Source: CBDUQP01 sp965369385 (GTDB taxonomy: Bacteria > Planctomycetota > Phycisphaerae > SM23-33). From it: a stretch of DNA of 27,468 nucleotides. The translations under genes were made by a program, and so were the position numbers. This document shows, piece by piece, positions 7,959 to 16,690 of this stretch. The notes beneath the pieces are model-generated. The model did no database searches. It was not told the origin of the DNA and worked only from the letters and a program-made list of their open reading frames with translations. Every line of letters starts with the position of its first letter. The stretch's first letter is position 1. The stretch is taken from the NCBI GenBank assembly GCA_965369385.1, contig CBDUQP010000032.1:1-27468 (forward strand), written 5' to 3'.

Positions 7959-8282
7959 ATGAAGCGTTATGGCGAACTTATAAAGATCAGGCCGGAGAAA
8001 TTCGAGGAGTACAAAAGGCTGCACAGTAACGTGTGGCCGGAAATACTCCAGACGCTCCACGAGTGCAATTTCCGGAATTACACAATTTTTCATGCCGGGG
8101 AATTCCTTTTCGGGTATTACGAATACGTTGGCGACGATTACGCGGCTGACACCGCTCGCATAGGTGCCAGTGAATGCACTCAGAAATGGTGGGAGCTTAC
8201 GATTCCCTGCCAGATCCCGTTGGAGACGCGAGCAGAAGGCGACTGGTGGGAGCAAATGGAAGAACTGTTTCATATGGACTGA
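7959..8282 (+). CDS. L-rhamnose mutarotase (RhaM)-family protein
   Basis: This 107-residue protein matches the size of RhaM (about 104 residues), which interconverts alpha and beta anomers of L-rhamnose as a dimeric alpha/beta barrel in the cytoplasm. Recognisable pieces are Glu-Glu-Tyr-Lys-Arg-Leu-His-Ser-Asn-Val-Trp-Pro-Glu (active-site Tyr and His), Phe-Arg-Asn-Tyr-Thr-Ile-Phe, and the Trp-Trp pair after Cys-Thr-Gln-Lys. The ATG at 7959 is preferred because GGAG at 7947-7950 has correct spacing; the frame opens earlier without a site. No rhamnose isomerase, kinase or aldolase is nearby, so the true substrate could be another deoxy- or hexose sugar. The gene lies downstream of the URO-D-like gene on the same strand. 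Confidence 0.85.
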   Translation: MKRYGELIKIRPEKFEEYKRLHSNVWPEILQTLHECNFRNYTIFHAGEFLFGYYEYVGDDYAADTARIGASECTQKWWELTIPCQIPLETRAEGDWWEQMEELFHMD

Positions 8283-8759
8283 CGGTTCGCTGGGTATTTT
8301 TGCCGGTGCAAATCTAGCAGCCCGTTGAAAAAGCTGTTCCTGCTACATACGGGCCTTTCACCTGCGCGTCTGCGTCATGAAAACTCGACAATTCACCCGC
8401 ATCCTGATCTGTCACTTGCTTTGAGTACAATATCCAAGGTGTGTCCGCGCGAGTGGGGGGCATGCTGCGGATATGAATTATCTACTTGCGCGGGGCAGGA
8501 GGTGGGGGCATGCAGTTTGTAAAGGTTGGGGAAATCCTGCTGAAGGTCGCTTGCGTTTGTGGTTGCTGAAATATCGTATTGGCGGGAGTTATGTTGACAA
8601 ATCAGGGTTGGTCTAACAGGGCGCGGAGATTGTCGGGGGTATTTTCATCTTGTCACTTGGCTTGTGCTCACGCTGAATCGTAGTGTTCAGAAAACGCTCG
8701 TTGGTTTCGGTAATGGCCCGTAGGGTATCGGGGGTGCTACTTGAGGCATATGAAATACT
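8283..8759. other. Gene-poor stretch of 477 bases
   Basis: No convincing coding sequence is visible on either strand. The stretch includes a segment at 8316-8340 with AGCAGCCCGTTGAAAAAGC, which resembles terminal sequence of some insertion-sequence families, and a lone TTGACA at 8594-8599 without a matching -10 box. GTGGGGGCATGC-like words recur near 8455 and 8503. A GAGG at 8742-8745 lies 14 bases before the following gene's ATG, farther than usual for a ribosome-binding site. Confidence 0.4.
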
Positions 8760-9761
8760 ATGGCGAAACAACTTGACCTGAATAGCTTTGTGGCGATTCT
8801 CTGTTTTGCGTGCGGTTTGGCGACAACACTCGAAGGATCGAGTGTCGATACGCTTTCGGTTGAATTCACCACCGATTCGCTTGGTCTGGGGTCTGATGAA
8901 CTCAATATTTCTGGTTCCGCAGTCGCTGCTGACCGGGCCGGATTCATAACCAGCACGGATCTCGGCGTGGGCAGTGTCCTTTCTGTTCAGCAAGATGGGA
9001 CAGCTGGTTTGGGTACGCTGGATAACCGACTGCTTGTTACCGTCACTGCCAAGACGTATTTGGACGTTACTGATGCGCCCGTAGACTTCCATGCAGCAGT
9101 CCTTTCTATCAATGATGACGACAAGTCGCTCCGCAAGGAAGGGCTTGGCGTCAGGGCGTTCAAGTTCAGTATCGATGACGAGATGAAGTTGCACCGCATT
9201 AACGCACTCGACGGGTCCAAGCATGTTTCCGGGGGAACCGACTCCACTAGCTATGCAGAACGAGTTGCCAAGGTTAAGAAAGATGGTATTCTGGACGGTG
9301 CGCCGCACGTTGACGAAGCTGTCTATTTTGATTTCAATACGCCCGTCGCGGCACAGAGTCTTCGTTTCCTGTTGACAGACTATAAGTACAAACTCGGCTC
9401 GAAAGACATGACCAAAATTGACCTGACGATTACGCTGGCGTCCGGTGAGTTGCTTTCGGTTGGTACGGTAGAGCCCAGTAAAGATCAAATCGCTGAGGGG
9501 CTTTTTACCGCCGGTCCGGAGGACGAGAGCTGGTGGTTGAATCTGAGCGGAATTGGTGAACTTGAAGACGGAGACGTCGTGGATGTTGTTACCATCATGG
9601 CTGTCGATGATAACCCCCTTGAACCCAAAGAGACGGCGGAGCATTTCTTCATCCATGGTTTGGAGGTAGCTCCAGTGCCTGAGCCCGCGACGGCCAGTCT
9701 GGTGGCATTCGGCGGATTGGTGTTGGTTGGCCGACGTATCAGAAGAAAGATAGCCCAATAA
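8760..9761 (+). CDS. PEP-CTERM sorted exported protein of unknown function
   Basis: This 333-residue protein begins with a short hydrophobic segment (about residues 8-25) that could serve as signal peptide. It ends in a PEP-CTERM signal: Val-Pro-Glu-Pro-Ala-Thr, a hydrophobic helix, and an Arg-Arg-Ile-Arg-Arg-Lys tail. Such proteins are exported and processed by an exosortase, which is not in this window. The body is rich in Thr, Ser, Asp and short beta-prone stretches with no family I recognise; it contains Asp-Glu-Ala-Val-Tyr-Phe-Asp-Phe and a Trp-Trp-Leu-Asn-Leu segment, compatible with a beta-sandwich. A long open frame on the opposite strand overlaps it, but the PEP-CTERM signal fixes this strand. 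The promoter and ribosome-binding site are weak. Confidence 0.8.
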   Translation: MAKQLDLNSFVAILCFACGLATTLEGSSVDTLSVEFTTDSLGLGSDELNISGSAVAADRAGFITSTDLGVGSVLSVQQDGTAGLGTLDNRLLVTVTAKTYLDVTDAPVDFHAAVLSINDDDKSLRKEGLGVRAFKFSIDDEMKLHRINALDGSKHVSGGTDSTSYAERVAKVKKDGILDGAPHVDEAVYFDFNTPVAAQSLRFLLTDYKYKLGSKDMTKIDLTITLASGELLSVGTVEPSKDQIAEGLFTAGPEDESWWLNLSGIGELEDGDVVDVVTIMAVDDNPLEPKETAEHFFIHGLEVAPVPEPATASLVAFGGLVLVGRRIRRKIAQ

Positions 9762-10189
9762 TATGGGACCCCTCAAATAGCAGTAACTCTTCACCCATCT
9801 GCGGCGATTCGGACAGGTGGCGGGAGGAGTTGATGATTCGACAAAAGCGTCGGCCCTTGTTGAGAAAATTGGAAAAATATGAAATAGAGGTGTTGCACAG
9901 ACGGGTTCTTCGCATTATCACAAGATTCGTAAACGTAAGTATCCATTTCGACAGTCGTTGCAACGAAACTTGAAATCGTGAGCGTTGTTCAAAAGACGCA
10001 ATAAACGCAACGTTTTTGGAAGTTTGTTGCGTGTTTCAGGCCGCCTGCAAAATTCTGGACCAAATCCCATGCAGCGTTTTAGCCATCAGAGTTCAGTATA
10101 TTAATATATGACTGCGCGCCGGCTTACGGCCAAGTGTGTTGTTATGGACTACTGTTGGGTCCAATCCCTGCCCTCGAACTCTTTGGTAA
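9762..10189. other. Intergenic stretch between the first PEP-CTERM gene and the glycosidase remnant
   Basis: Apart from a possible small peptide gene (9833-9973), this stretch shows an inverted repeat ACGCAAC (10005-10011) / GTTGCGT (10026-10032) with AT-rich flanks, and a perfect 12-base palindrome TATATTAATATA at 10097-10108. No terminator with a T-run is clear after the PEP-CTERM gene. Nothing else could be supported. Confidence 0.4.
9833..9973 (+). CDS. Possible small basic peptide, 46 residues
   Basis: An ATG at 9833 follows a strong Shine-Dalgarno sequence, GGAGG at 9823-9827, with five bases between. It opens a 46-residue frame starting Met-Ile-Arg-Gln-Lys-Arg-Arg and ending Cys-Asn-Glu-Thr. 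About a third of the residues are charged, mostly Arg and Lys, with a Leu-rich amphipathic pattern in the first 30 residues. No family is recognised. It may be a real small protein, a leftover of a degraded gene, or chance; the ribosome-binding site is the main argument in favour. Confidence 0.28.
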   Translation: MIRQKRRPLLRKLEKYEIEVLHRRVLRIITRFVNVSIHFDSRCNET

Positions 10190-10621
10190 TCACTTCGCAA
10201 TCAGTTTCAGTATTACGCACTGGCCCGGCCAGAGTGTGGGGATTTCGAATGTCTTTCGCGACTCAATTCGCAAACCCGTTCGCAGGTCGACTATGTCATG
10301 CGGTTTTGTGAGGGTCAGCAATGCCGATATCTTGCGATCATGAGTCTTGTTAGTGATGAATATGAGGCGTGAACCATCGTCGTGGTGGCGAACGAACCAG
10401 TCGAGATGTTCGCCGATGAGTTTCCAGTCGGCAAGTTTATCTCGGTCGATTGTGCTGGCGATCTGTTTGAAAGATTCGCTGATGCATCGATGCGTTTGTA
10501 TGCCCAGGCTGCGGCCGCCAGGAGTGGGAAGGGATCCAGATAGTTTCCGGCAGTGGGCCCTTAAACGTTTGCGGGAATTGGGTTTCACGGATTCTGTGCA
10601 AATAGGCTTGACTGTCGACAA
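10190..10621 (-). pseudogene. Eroded C-terminal fragment of a glycoside hydrolase-like protein
   Basis: The minus-strand frame ending at 10190 reads as the last roughly 95 residues of a larger enzyme: an Asp-Trp-Phe-Val-Arg strand, Asp-Asp-Gly-Ser-Arg-Leu-Ile-Phe-Ile-Thr-Asn, then Asp-Leu-Arg-Thr-Gly and Leu-Trp-Pro-Gly-Gln-Cys-Val-Ile-Leu-Lys-Leu. That pattern resembles the terminal beta-sandwich of beta-galactosidase- or rhamnosidase-type enzymes. Upstream codons lose resemblance to any protein, no normal start codon or ribosome-binding site exists (a TTG at 10621 is the first possible start), and the frame closes at 10729. The likely promoter of the next operon lies at its upstream edge. 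I read it as a remnant of a deleted gene; the family assignment is tentative. Confidence 0.45.
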
Positions 10622-10636
10622 TCGGGGGCGTATCCT
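10608..10636 (+). promoter_or_regulatory. Candidate promoter of the deacetylase/GH2 operon
   Basis: TTGACT at 10608-10613 and TATCCT at 10631-10636 are separated by 17 bases. The boxes match the sigma-70 consensus at five and four of six positions. Transcription would start near 10643, leaving a leader of about 110 bases before the ATG at 10754. No other promoter-like pair is seen between here and that gene. Confidence 0.4.
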
Positions 10637-10753
10637 GTGTCTATGGCAAACCGGTTTAGCAGATTCATTGAACCCGCCCTCCCCGCTCCGCCGAAAGAGG
10701 TAGTGACAGACGCTTTTCTTCCCTAGTCAACTACTTGCAATGGAGATAGTTAC

Positions 10754-13237
10754 ATGCCAGCTTCATCACAGACCCAATATGCCCGCACGGCCGCCTGCCT
10801 GTTTGTTGCCCTTTGTGTGTTGTCTGCTTCTGCGGCGATGGGAGATCAGCCGGCCGATCCCGATTTCCCCATTCGTTTTGTCACGCAGAAGGTTGTCGTT
10901 AGCGGCATCAAATCAGTAGGCAAGGTCGCAGTGGTGAAGCTCTATAAGGATAAGCACCTCGCACTGACCAGCCGTTGGGATGACAACAATATCCCTGCCG
11001 CTGTGACGATGGGCAACCTGCAGAAGAAGCACGGTTACAAGTCCACGTTCTATGTATACTCCAATGGGCTGAGCAGGGACGTGGAGCGCAAACTGCTGGC
11101 CGACGGACACGCGATCCAGTCGCATTCCCTAACCCATCCCGGCTTGGCTGCAAGCGATCACAACAAGATATTCCGCGAGATTATCCTGTCTCGCATCATG
11201 ATAGAGTCGCGAACAGACGTGCCCGTCACGGCGTTTGCGTTCCCTTACAATTCCTTCGCCAATGACTCCCGCCCAGGGATTCAGTGGGAGATTTACCAGC
11301 TTCTCAGACGTTCGGGCTATTTGCACGCCGCGTGGAGTAGGCCGCTTCCGGCCTCCATGAAGCGTCTCAGCACCGCAACGCAGCTTCCCGGCGATGGGCA
11401 CCCGCTTGAGCCATGGTTCGGTAACCTGCTGAAGCGGACATCGCTGCTGGATAGAATCCCGCATCTGTCTTTCTGCACACACGCCTGGGCCTACTCACGG
11501 GACAACAAGTGGGCGTTCTTAGAGAAGCAACTCAAACGCTACGCCGGTCGGTCGGACTACTGGTACTGCACGCAGCCGGAATATGCGTCATATCGTTTCC
11601 AGTGGAAACACTCCCGGATCGAGAATGTTAAGAAGACCGCAGAAGGTGTCTCGTTTGATCTGGTTCGCCCGTCAATTCTGGATGCGGGTGCGGACGTCCC
11701 GCTGACGCTGCGAATCGCAGGCAAGGCCGGCAACCATGCAGTAGTGACTGTCGATGGCAAGCCCGCTGCCGTGGACTCGGCAGATTCCAGCGGATTGATG
11801 TTTTCCGTGGCGTATAGCAAGGCGGAAGTGTCCCCCGCGAAGATAGATTGGATCGATGACAAGCCCACGCCTGCTGCCAGCAAGAAATTCGCCGGTCTGT
11901 CGGGCGGATTGGAACTCTCTGCCGACGACAAGACGCTCACGTGCACGCTGGTAAACAAGGGCAAACCGCTGAGCGATATCATGATTACCTATCGCCTGCC
12001 GATGGCGGCGGCCCCCGGCGTGATTCGCAGGAATGTGTCGCGGTTTGACGCAGGTGAGCTGACAGACAGTGTATCGCTGACCTGGCCACGACGCGTGCTC
12101 AAATACATCGTGGGCAAGTGCCTGTTTGTGGCTCAGGTTGATTTCGTTCGTGACGGCAAACGAGGCAGGCTCTTCCTGACGCGATACAAGTCTATCAAGA
12201 CGGATGATTCGCCGAACAGCTACATCGGATGGAGCGGGAGCGTGCTTGCGGGCAAGGGTGGGGTGGTGTCCAATAATGCGGACCTGGTCGCCAAAGTCCC
12301 GTCCGATCCCACACGCACGTTCGTGTCGGCCGGCGGTGATAGGATCAAGTGGACGCCAATCAAGAACACGTGGGGGAATCCGTGTCATGTTTACTCGAAG
12401 CCTGACTCGTTCGTATCGACCATCATAAGATCGCGAAGTGCTCGCAAACTGAAGGTGGTCTGCAAGGGGACGCGAATAGCGTGGCTGAACGGTAAGCGAG
12501 TCGTCAGCGGGAGCGTGCAGTTGAACAAGGGGGACAACGTGTTTGTGGCTCTCTCAGGGGGGGCGACTGTATTGTGGCTGACGAATCCCAACGACAGCCG
12601 CGCTCAAGGTATCACCTATCATGCAACCACGAGTGATCCCAAACGCACTGCTTCGGTGGATTTGGATTCTCCATATAGGAAGACCGTGCAGAGCTGGCGG
12701 ATTTGTGGTCTGTTCCCCAATCCCGGTGTTCGCCCGGTGAAGAAGGGGTTTGACGTTGACTACCTCGCGGAAGTTGGCGGCGAGACATCCACGAAGATAG
12801 CCCCAGCCAAACCCGTCACGTGGAAGGGCAAGTCATATGCGTGGCAGGTATTCCGCAGCAAGACCCCTCGCGTGAACCTCATGGAGTTCCCACCGGTCAA
12901 AGCTCGCAAGAACCGCGACGATGTGCTGGTATATGCGATGTGTTACTTGAGCAGCGATCGCGCCCGCGATGTTGTATTCGGCGTGGGCAGCGATGACGGC
13001 TATAAATTGTATCTGAACGGGAAGCTGCTGAGACGCGAGCGAGCGTTCCGCGGCGGGGTTCCGGATCAGGAGCTGATAGACGCTCGCCTCAACAAGGGCG
13101 TCAATACCATTCTGCTGAAGGTCGATCAGGATTTCGGCGGATACGAGTTCTTCTTTTCAGTAATGTCGCCGCGCTTTGAGAGCATTGCAGGCCTCGATGC
13201 ATCTTTGGATAAACAGACACCGGCATCGCACGAGTGA
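10754..13237 (+). CDS. Secreted polysaccharide deacetylase-like (NodB) multidomain protein
   Basis: This 827-residue protein starts with a signal peptide (hydrophobic residues 12-29). Residues about 65-290 resemble the NodB carbohydrate-esterase fold: Ser-Arg-Trp-Asp-Asp (Asp76-Asp77) stands for the Asp-Asp motif and His124-Ser-Leu-Thr-His128 for the metal-binding His pair. The usual Arg-x-Pro-x-Gly motif is replaced by Ala-Phe-Pro-Tyr-Asn (residues 162-166), so activity on the common N- or O-acetyl substrates is uncertain. The middle is beta-rich and unassigned. Residues about 735-810 (Gly-Ser-Asp-Asp-Gly-Tyr-Lys-Leu-Tyr-Leu-Asn-Gly) look like a PA14- or jelly-roll-type carbohydrate-binding domain. 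GGAG at 10742-10745 supports the start. It heads a run with two GH2-type genes, 33 bases before the first, implying joint action on an external polysaccharide. Confidence 0.78.
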   Translation: MPASSQTQYARTAACLFVALCVLSASAAMGDQPADPDFPIRFVTQKVVVSGIKSVGKVAVVKLYKDKHLALTSRWDDNNIPAAVTMGNLQKKHGYKSTFYVYSNGLSRDVERKLLADGHAIQSHSLTHPGLAASDHNKIFREIILSRIMIESRTDVPVTAFAFPYNSFANDSRPGIQWEIYQLLRRSGYLHAAWSRPLPASMKRLSTATQLPGDGHPLEPWFGNLLKRTSLLDRIPHLSFCTHAWAYSRDNKWAFLEKQLKRYAGRSDYWYCTQPEYASYRFQWKHSRIENVKKTAEGVSFDLVRPSILDAGADVPLTLRIAGKAGNHAVVTVDGKPAAVDSADSSGLMFSVAYSKAEVSPAKIDWIDDKPTPAASKKFAGLSGGLELSADDKTLTCTLVNKGKPLSDIMITYRLPMAAAPGVIRRNVSRFDAGELTDSVSLTWPRRVLKYIVGKCLFVAQVDFVRDGKRGRLFLTRYKSIKTDDSPNSYIGWSGSVLAGKGGVVSNNADLVAKVPSDPTRTFVSAGGDRIKWTPIKNTWGNPCHVYSKPDSFVSTIIRSRSARKLKVVCKGTRIAWLNGKRVVSGSVQLNKGDNVFVALSGGATVLWLTNPNDSRAQGITYHATTSDPKRTASVDLDSPYRKTVQSWRICGLFPNPGVRPVKKGFDVDYLAEVGGETSTKIAPAKPVTWKGKSYAWQVFRSKTPRVNLMEFPPVKARKNRDDVLVYAMCYLSSDRARDVVFGVGSDDGYKLYLNGKLLRRERAFRGGVPDQELIDARLNKGVNTILLKVDQDFGGYEFFFSVMSPRFESIAGLDASLDKQTPASHE

Positions 13238-13270
13238 TGCTACACCACACCGCACAGGGAGCATGAAACA

Positions 13271-16200
13271 ATGACAAGTTCGCGAAACTTACTGGCTTTT
13301 GCCGCGATTACAGTGCTTGGTATCTTTCTGGTTCTGCCGGCCGGCGCGGCCCAGATGGCGGTAGACAAGTTTCCTCCCAATACGCTGATGATAGACGGCT
13401 CGGCTCCCGAGAAGCGTGTGTTCGCCGAGGTAGGCCAGACGGGCCCTGTGGCGGTGGGCGCGGTCGAGTGGAATCCTAATGTGATGGCGGTATCCCTGCC
13501 GGATCCCGGCGACGGTTTCGAGTTCTTCCTGCCGACGATCACCGAAGGCAATTACATCATTGCGATGGAGGTCCGCAGCGGCCACCAGTTGGCTGGATGG
13601 GAAAACTGCGTCCCCTACGTTCGCTACATCATCGAGAACAAACGCAGCGGCAAGGTCAGCAAGATTCCGATGATTCGTGGCAAGGCCAAGAAGAAGCTGC
13701 GTTTCAAGGGCGAAGGCTGGTATGACTGGAGCGGGTGGATTGTCAGCCGCGATTTCGTATCACTGAAACCGCATGACCGCGTGCGTGTGTCGGCCGACGT
13801 GGGCTACACATATATATCGCGCGTGGTATTTCTGACGCCCAAACAGGCAGCCCAGTGCGGATGGGTCGTCCCAGGCGCACTTGCCAAGACCGCGACCAAT
13901 GTGCAGAAGAATCGCGCCAAGCTGGCTGCATTCCAGCAGCGGGTCGCCAAGGCGGGCGGAGCCGACTTCAAACCCGTGATGGACGCATTCGACGCGGGGC
14001 TCGCCGATTTCAAGAAACGTGCGGACGCTGTACAGACGGTAATGGACATGGCGATGGAATCGGGCGATTTGGACTCCATTGCTGCACTGGAGAAGTTGGC
14101 GGAAACCCTGCGAAAAGAAGCCACCAATCCGCTGGCATGGGCCCAAACGCCTGCCGTCGCATGGTATAGCAATGCCGTCAAGGTGGCAGATAGCCTGCCG
14201 CCCGTGCCCGCAACCGGCGACTTCCACGCCAGGTGGGCCGCGCAATTGCGGAAGTGGATTACCACCTATGCTGACGATCTTCGCAAGGACGATGCCAAGA
14301 CATCCATCGACAGGAAGTTCGGCCGGGCGATGCGGATTATCGACCTGTCAAACCGCTATCGTAAGCACGTCAAGGCCGCCAAACCGGCTGCCGCTGTGAA
14401 GCTGCCCACGATCACCAAGCAGCCAGCCAAGCTCCGCGAGAAACGTGCCAGCGTATGCCTGAACGGTCTGTGGGAGTTCATGCCGGGTAATGATCCCGCC
14501 AATCCGCCCGCCAAGTGGGTAGGCACACTTCGCGTTCCGCACGGGCCGTGGAAGATCACGCATGGCGCGTTCTTCAACCCGGGGCAGGGTTGGGACAAGA
14601 GCAAGCACGTAGGCTGGTTCCGCAAGAGCTTTTACGTTCCCGCAGACTGGGACGCCAGGCGTACGAGCGTCCGCTTCGAAGCCGTCTTCCAATACGCCGA
14701 GGTCTACGTTAATGGTGTATACTGCGGCGGCCATCTTGGTGGGTTCGAGCGTTTCAGCGTGAATCTCGCAAAGGCAGTCCGCCCCGGGCAGATGAACGAG
14801 ATGACGGTCATGGTCCACGATACCACGCTGACCATGACCGATCCGACCCGCAATTCCCGCCAGAATTACAGCTCCAACTACATGAACGTCAATGATATGT
14901 GGGGCCAGAACTACGGTGCGATATGGCAGGATGTGTATCTTGACTATCTTCCCAACACGCTGCGGATTGCCGATGTGGGCATCTCAACGCCGGTTAAGGG
15001 AGGTGTGAAGCTTGATGTTCGCACGTCTATTGCAAACGCCGGAGCCAAGGCCGCCAGCCTCAAAATTCGCTACACGATTATTGACGGCAACAAGCCGCTG
15101 AAGAGAGCGACGGTTGGCGCGACGGCTGCGGGTGGCAAAACGAGCGTCTGCCGCAGCGTTCATCCGGTCAAGGGAGTGAAGCTCTGGGGCATAGGCGGGA
15201 AGTACGGCGATCCGCACCTGTACCGCCTGCACACGGAATTGTTGGACGGAGATAAGGTGGTTGACGAACGTTTTGACATGTTCGGCTTCAGCCAGATGTG
15301 GATTGACGGCAACAAGTTCAAACTCAACGGAAAGGAACTGTTCCTCGCTGCCGGCGGATGGTGGTACCTGCAGGAAGGCAAGTTCCCGATGGCGACGCGA
15401 TTCTACGCGTGGCATAACATGCGTATGGACCGCAAGGCCGGTATTGCCCTGGAGCGGATTCACCGTCACGGCGACATGACCGAGCAGTATTACGCAGAAG
15501 CGGCCGAGGCTGGAATGCTGTATGAGCAGGAGACGTGCTGGTTCGGCATAGCACCGCTGGATGCACTTGGCGTGCGTGACTACCAGGACCCGGTATGGCA
15601 GCCGAACATGAAACAGTATTATCGCGACTGGTCCGCCAAGCATCGCAATTATCCGTCGATCGGCCTGACTTCGCTGGAAAACGAGTTCTACTCGTACAAC
15701 TACGTTCCCGAGCAGATGGACCTGCTACGGGATCTGATGAAGGAATGCAAGCAGAACGACCCGTTGCGGGTGACTGTCCATCACGGTAATCACATGATGG
15801 GAGACTATCCCGGCGTGGAATTCGTGAATGCTCACTATGCGGGCGGCAAGGCACTGGGCAAGTACCAACGTATTGCCAAGGGACGCCCGGTAGTGAACGG
15901 AGAGCACAACTCCGGTTTTACAAGATACGCAAACAATCGTGATCGCAAGGTGGCTGCGAGGTATGAGAAGAAGCTGGCCGATTTCTGGCGGGCTGAGATC
16001 AAGGCATATCTGGATAACGATGCCGCCGGGTTGTTTGTCTTCATTCCAACATTCCAGGCCTATATGACCACAAGCGACTGGCGAAAGACCGGCCCGTGGG
16101 GCGATAAGTTCAAGGATCTGTCCAAGTGGACCCTCGGTAGTGATCGCTGGAGCAGCAATTTCGGATATGCGATGGACATAACCTGGCCGAGCCTGTCGGG

Positions 16201-16630
16201 CCCGGACGCCAAGGCGGAGAAAGGCTATGCCTCCACTGGACGCATGACGTTTAACTGGTTTGACCCGACTCGCCCCGTCTGCACGCCGAATCTGGTTCAC
16301 GAGGCACTCGGCGAGGCGTTCCCCAAGCTCAAGCCCATCACCCCCATGCGATGTCAGGAAGCAATGGTGACTGTGACAGCCGCCGGCAAACCTGTCGCCG
16401 GTGCGTTCGTCACGATTACTCCCGCCGAGGCTCAGCCGATCAAGACGCTGGGTGCAATCGCCGACGCCAAGGGCACAGCATGGATAGTCCCGCGGCTGAC
16501 AGGCAAGTACACGGTGCGAGTGGTTCTGCCTGACGGAAGGGCCAAAGATGCTGCGGTTACCCTGAATCGCTACAAGGCCGACAAGGCCGGATACGAAGCA
16601 GGGCTGGCGAGGGTGAGCGTGGATTTCTGA
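13271..16630 (+). CDS. Secreted glycoside hydrolase family 2-like enzyme, copy 1
   Basis: The 1119-residue product has a signal peptide (about residues 1-27) and several regions. Residues 28-195 form a beta-rich module I cannot assign, and 200-385 are largely helical and charged. From about 390 the GH2 pattern follows: a sugar-binding jelly roll starting Cys-Leu-Asn-Gly-Leu-Trp-Glu-Phe, an immunoglobulin-like linker, then a TIM barrel from about 680 (Lys-Leu-Asn-Gly-Lys-Glu-Leu-Phe-Leu). The expected acid/base is Glu805 in Leu-Glu-Asn-Glu-Phe and the expected nucleophile Glu878 in Val-Asn-Gly-Glu-His. The last 85 residues resemble a carboxypeptidase-regulatory-like beta domain. GH2 members cleave terminal beta-galactosides, mannosides or glucuronides; the specificity here is open. 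AGGGA at 13256-13260 precedes the start. The neighbouring gene is a close paralog. Confidence 0.82.
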   Translation: MTSSRNLLAFAAITVLGIFLVLPAGAAQMAVDKFPPNTLMIDGSAPEKRVFAEVGQTGPVAVGAVEWNPNVMAVSLPDPGDGFEFFLPTITEGNYIIAMEVRSGHQLAGWENCVPYVRYIIENKRSGKVSKIPMIRGKAKKKLRFKGEGWYDWSGWIVSRDFVSLKPHDRVRVSADVGYTYISRVVFLTPKQAAQCGWVVPGALAKTATNVQKNRAKLAAFQQRVAKAGGADFKPVMDAFDAGLADFKKRADAVQTVMDMAMESGDLDSIAALEKLAETLRKEATNPLAWAQTPAVAWYSNAVKVADSLPPVPATGDFHARWAAQLRKWITTYADDLRKDDAKTSIDRKFGRAMRIIDLSNRYRKHVKAAKPAAAVKLPTITKQPAKLREKRASVCLNGLWEFMPGNDPANPPAKWVGTLRVPHGPWKITHGAFFNPGQGWDKSKHVGWFRKSFYVPADWDARRTSVRFEAVFQYAEVYVNGVYCGGHLGGFERFSVNLAKAVRPGQMNEMTVMVHDTTLTMTDPTRNSRQNYSSNYMNVNDMWGQNYGAIWQDVYLDYLPNTLRIADVGISTPVKGGVKLDVRTSIANAGAKAASLKIRYTIIDGNKPLKRATVGATAAGGKTSVCRSVHPVKGVKLWGIGGKYGDPHLYRLHTELLDGDKVVDERFDMFGFSQMWIDGNKFKLNGKELFLAAGGWWYLQEGKFPMATRFYAWHNMRMDRKAGIALERIHRHGDMTEQYYAEAAEAGMLYEQETCWFGIAPLDALGVRDYQDPVWQPNMKQYYRDWSAKHRNYPSIGLTSLENEFYSYNYVPEQMDLLRDLMKECKQNDPLRVTVHHGNHMMGDYPGVEFVNAHYAGGKALGKYQRIAKGRPVVNGEHNSGFTRYANNRDRKVAARYEKKLADFWRAEIKAYLDNDAAGLFVFIPTFQAYMTTSDWRKTGPWGDKFKDLSKWTLGSDRWSSNFGYAMDITWPSLSGPDAKAEKGYASTGRMTFNWFDPTRPVCTPNLVHEALGEAFPKLKPITPMRCQEAMVTVTAAGKPVAGAFVTITPAEAQPIKTLGAIADAKGTAWIVPRLTGKYTVRVVLPDGRAKDAAVTLNRYKADKAGYEAGLARVSVDF

Positions 16631-16690
16631 TCGCTGTGCGCTCCCTGGTAATGGATGCGAAGTAACAGACAAACCGAGTTGGAGAGAATT

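Noticed and set aside
8316..8340. Possible insertion-sequence end (AGCAGCCCGTTGAAAAAGC)
   Set aside because: The word resembles ends of some IS families from memory, but there is no partner inverted end, no target duplication and no transposase fragment nearby.
8453..8516. Repeated GTGGGGGCATGC-like words
   Set aside because: Only two short, inexact copies with no dyad symmetry beyond GCATGC and no link to a gene start.
8613..9794. 393-codon open frame on the minus strand over the first PEP-CTERM gene
   Set aside because: The plus-strand product has a PEP-CTERM signal and an N-terminal hydrophobic segment; the minus-strand product shows no domain and reads as the complement of the real gene.
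11050..11060. Further TGTATAC words inside coding regions (also near 14710 and 18133)
   Set aside because: They lie within conserved codons (for example Gly-Val-Tyr-Cys) and are expected by chance for a 7-base word in a window of this length.
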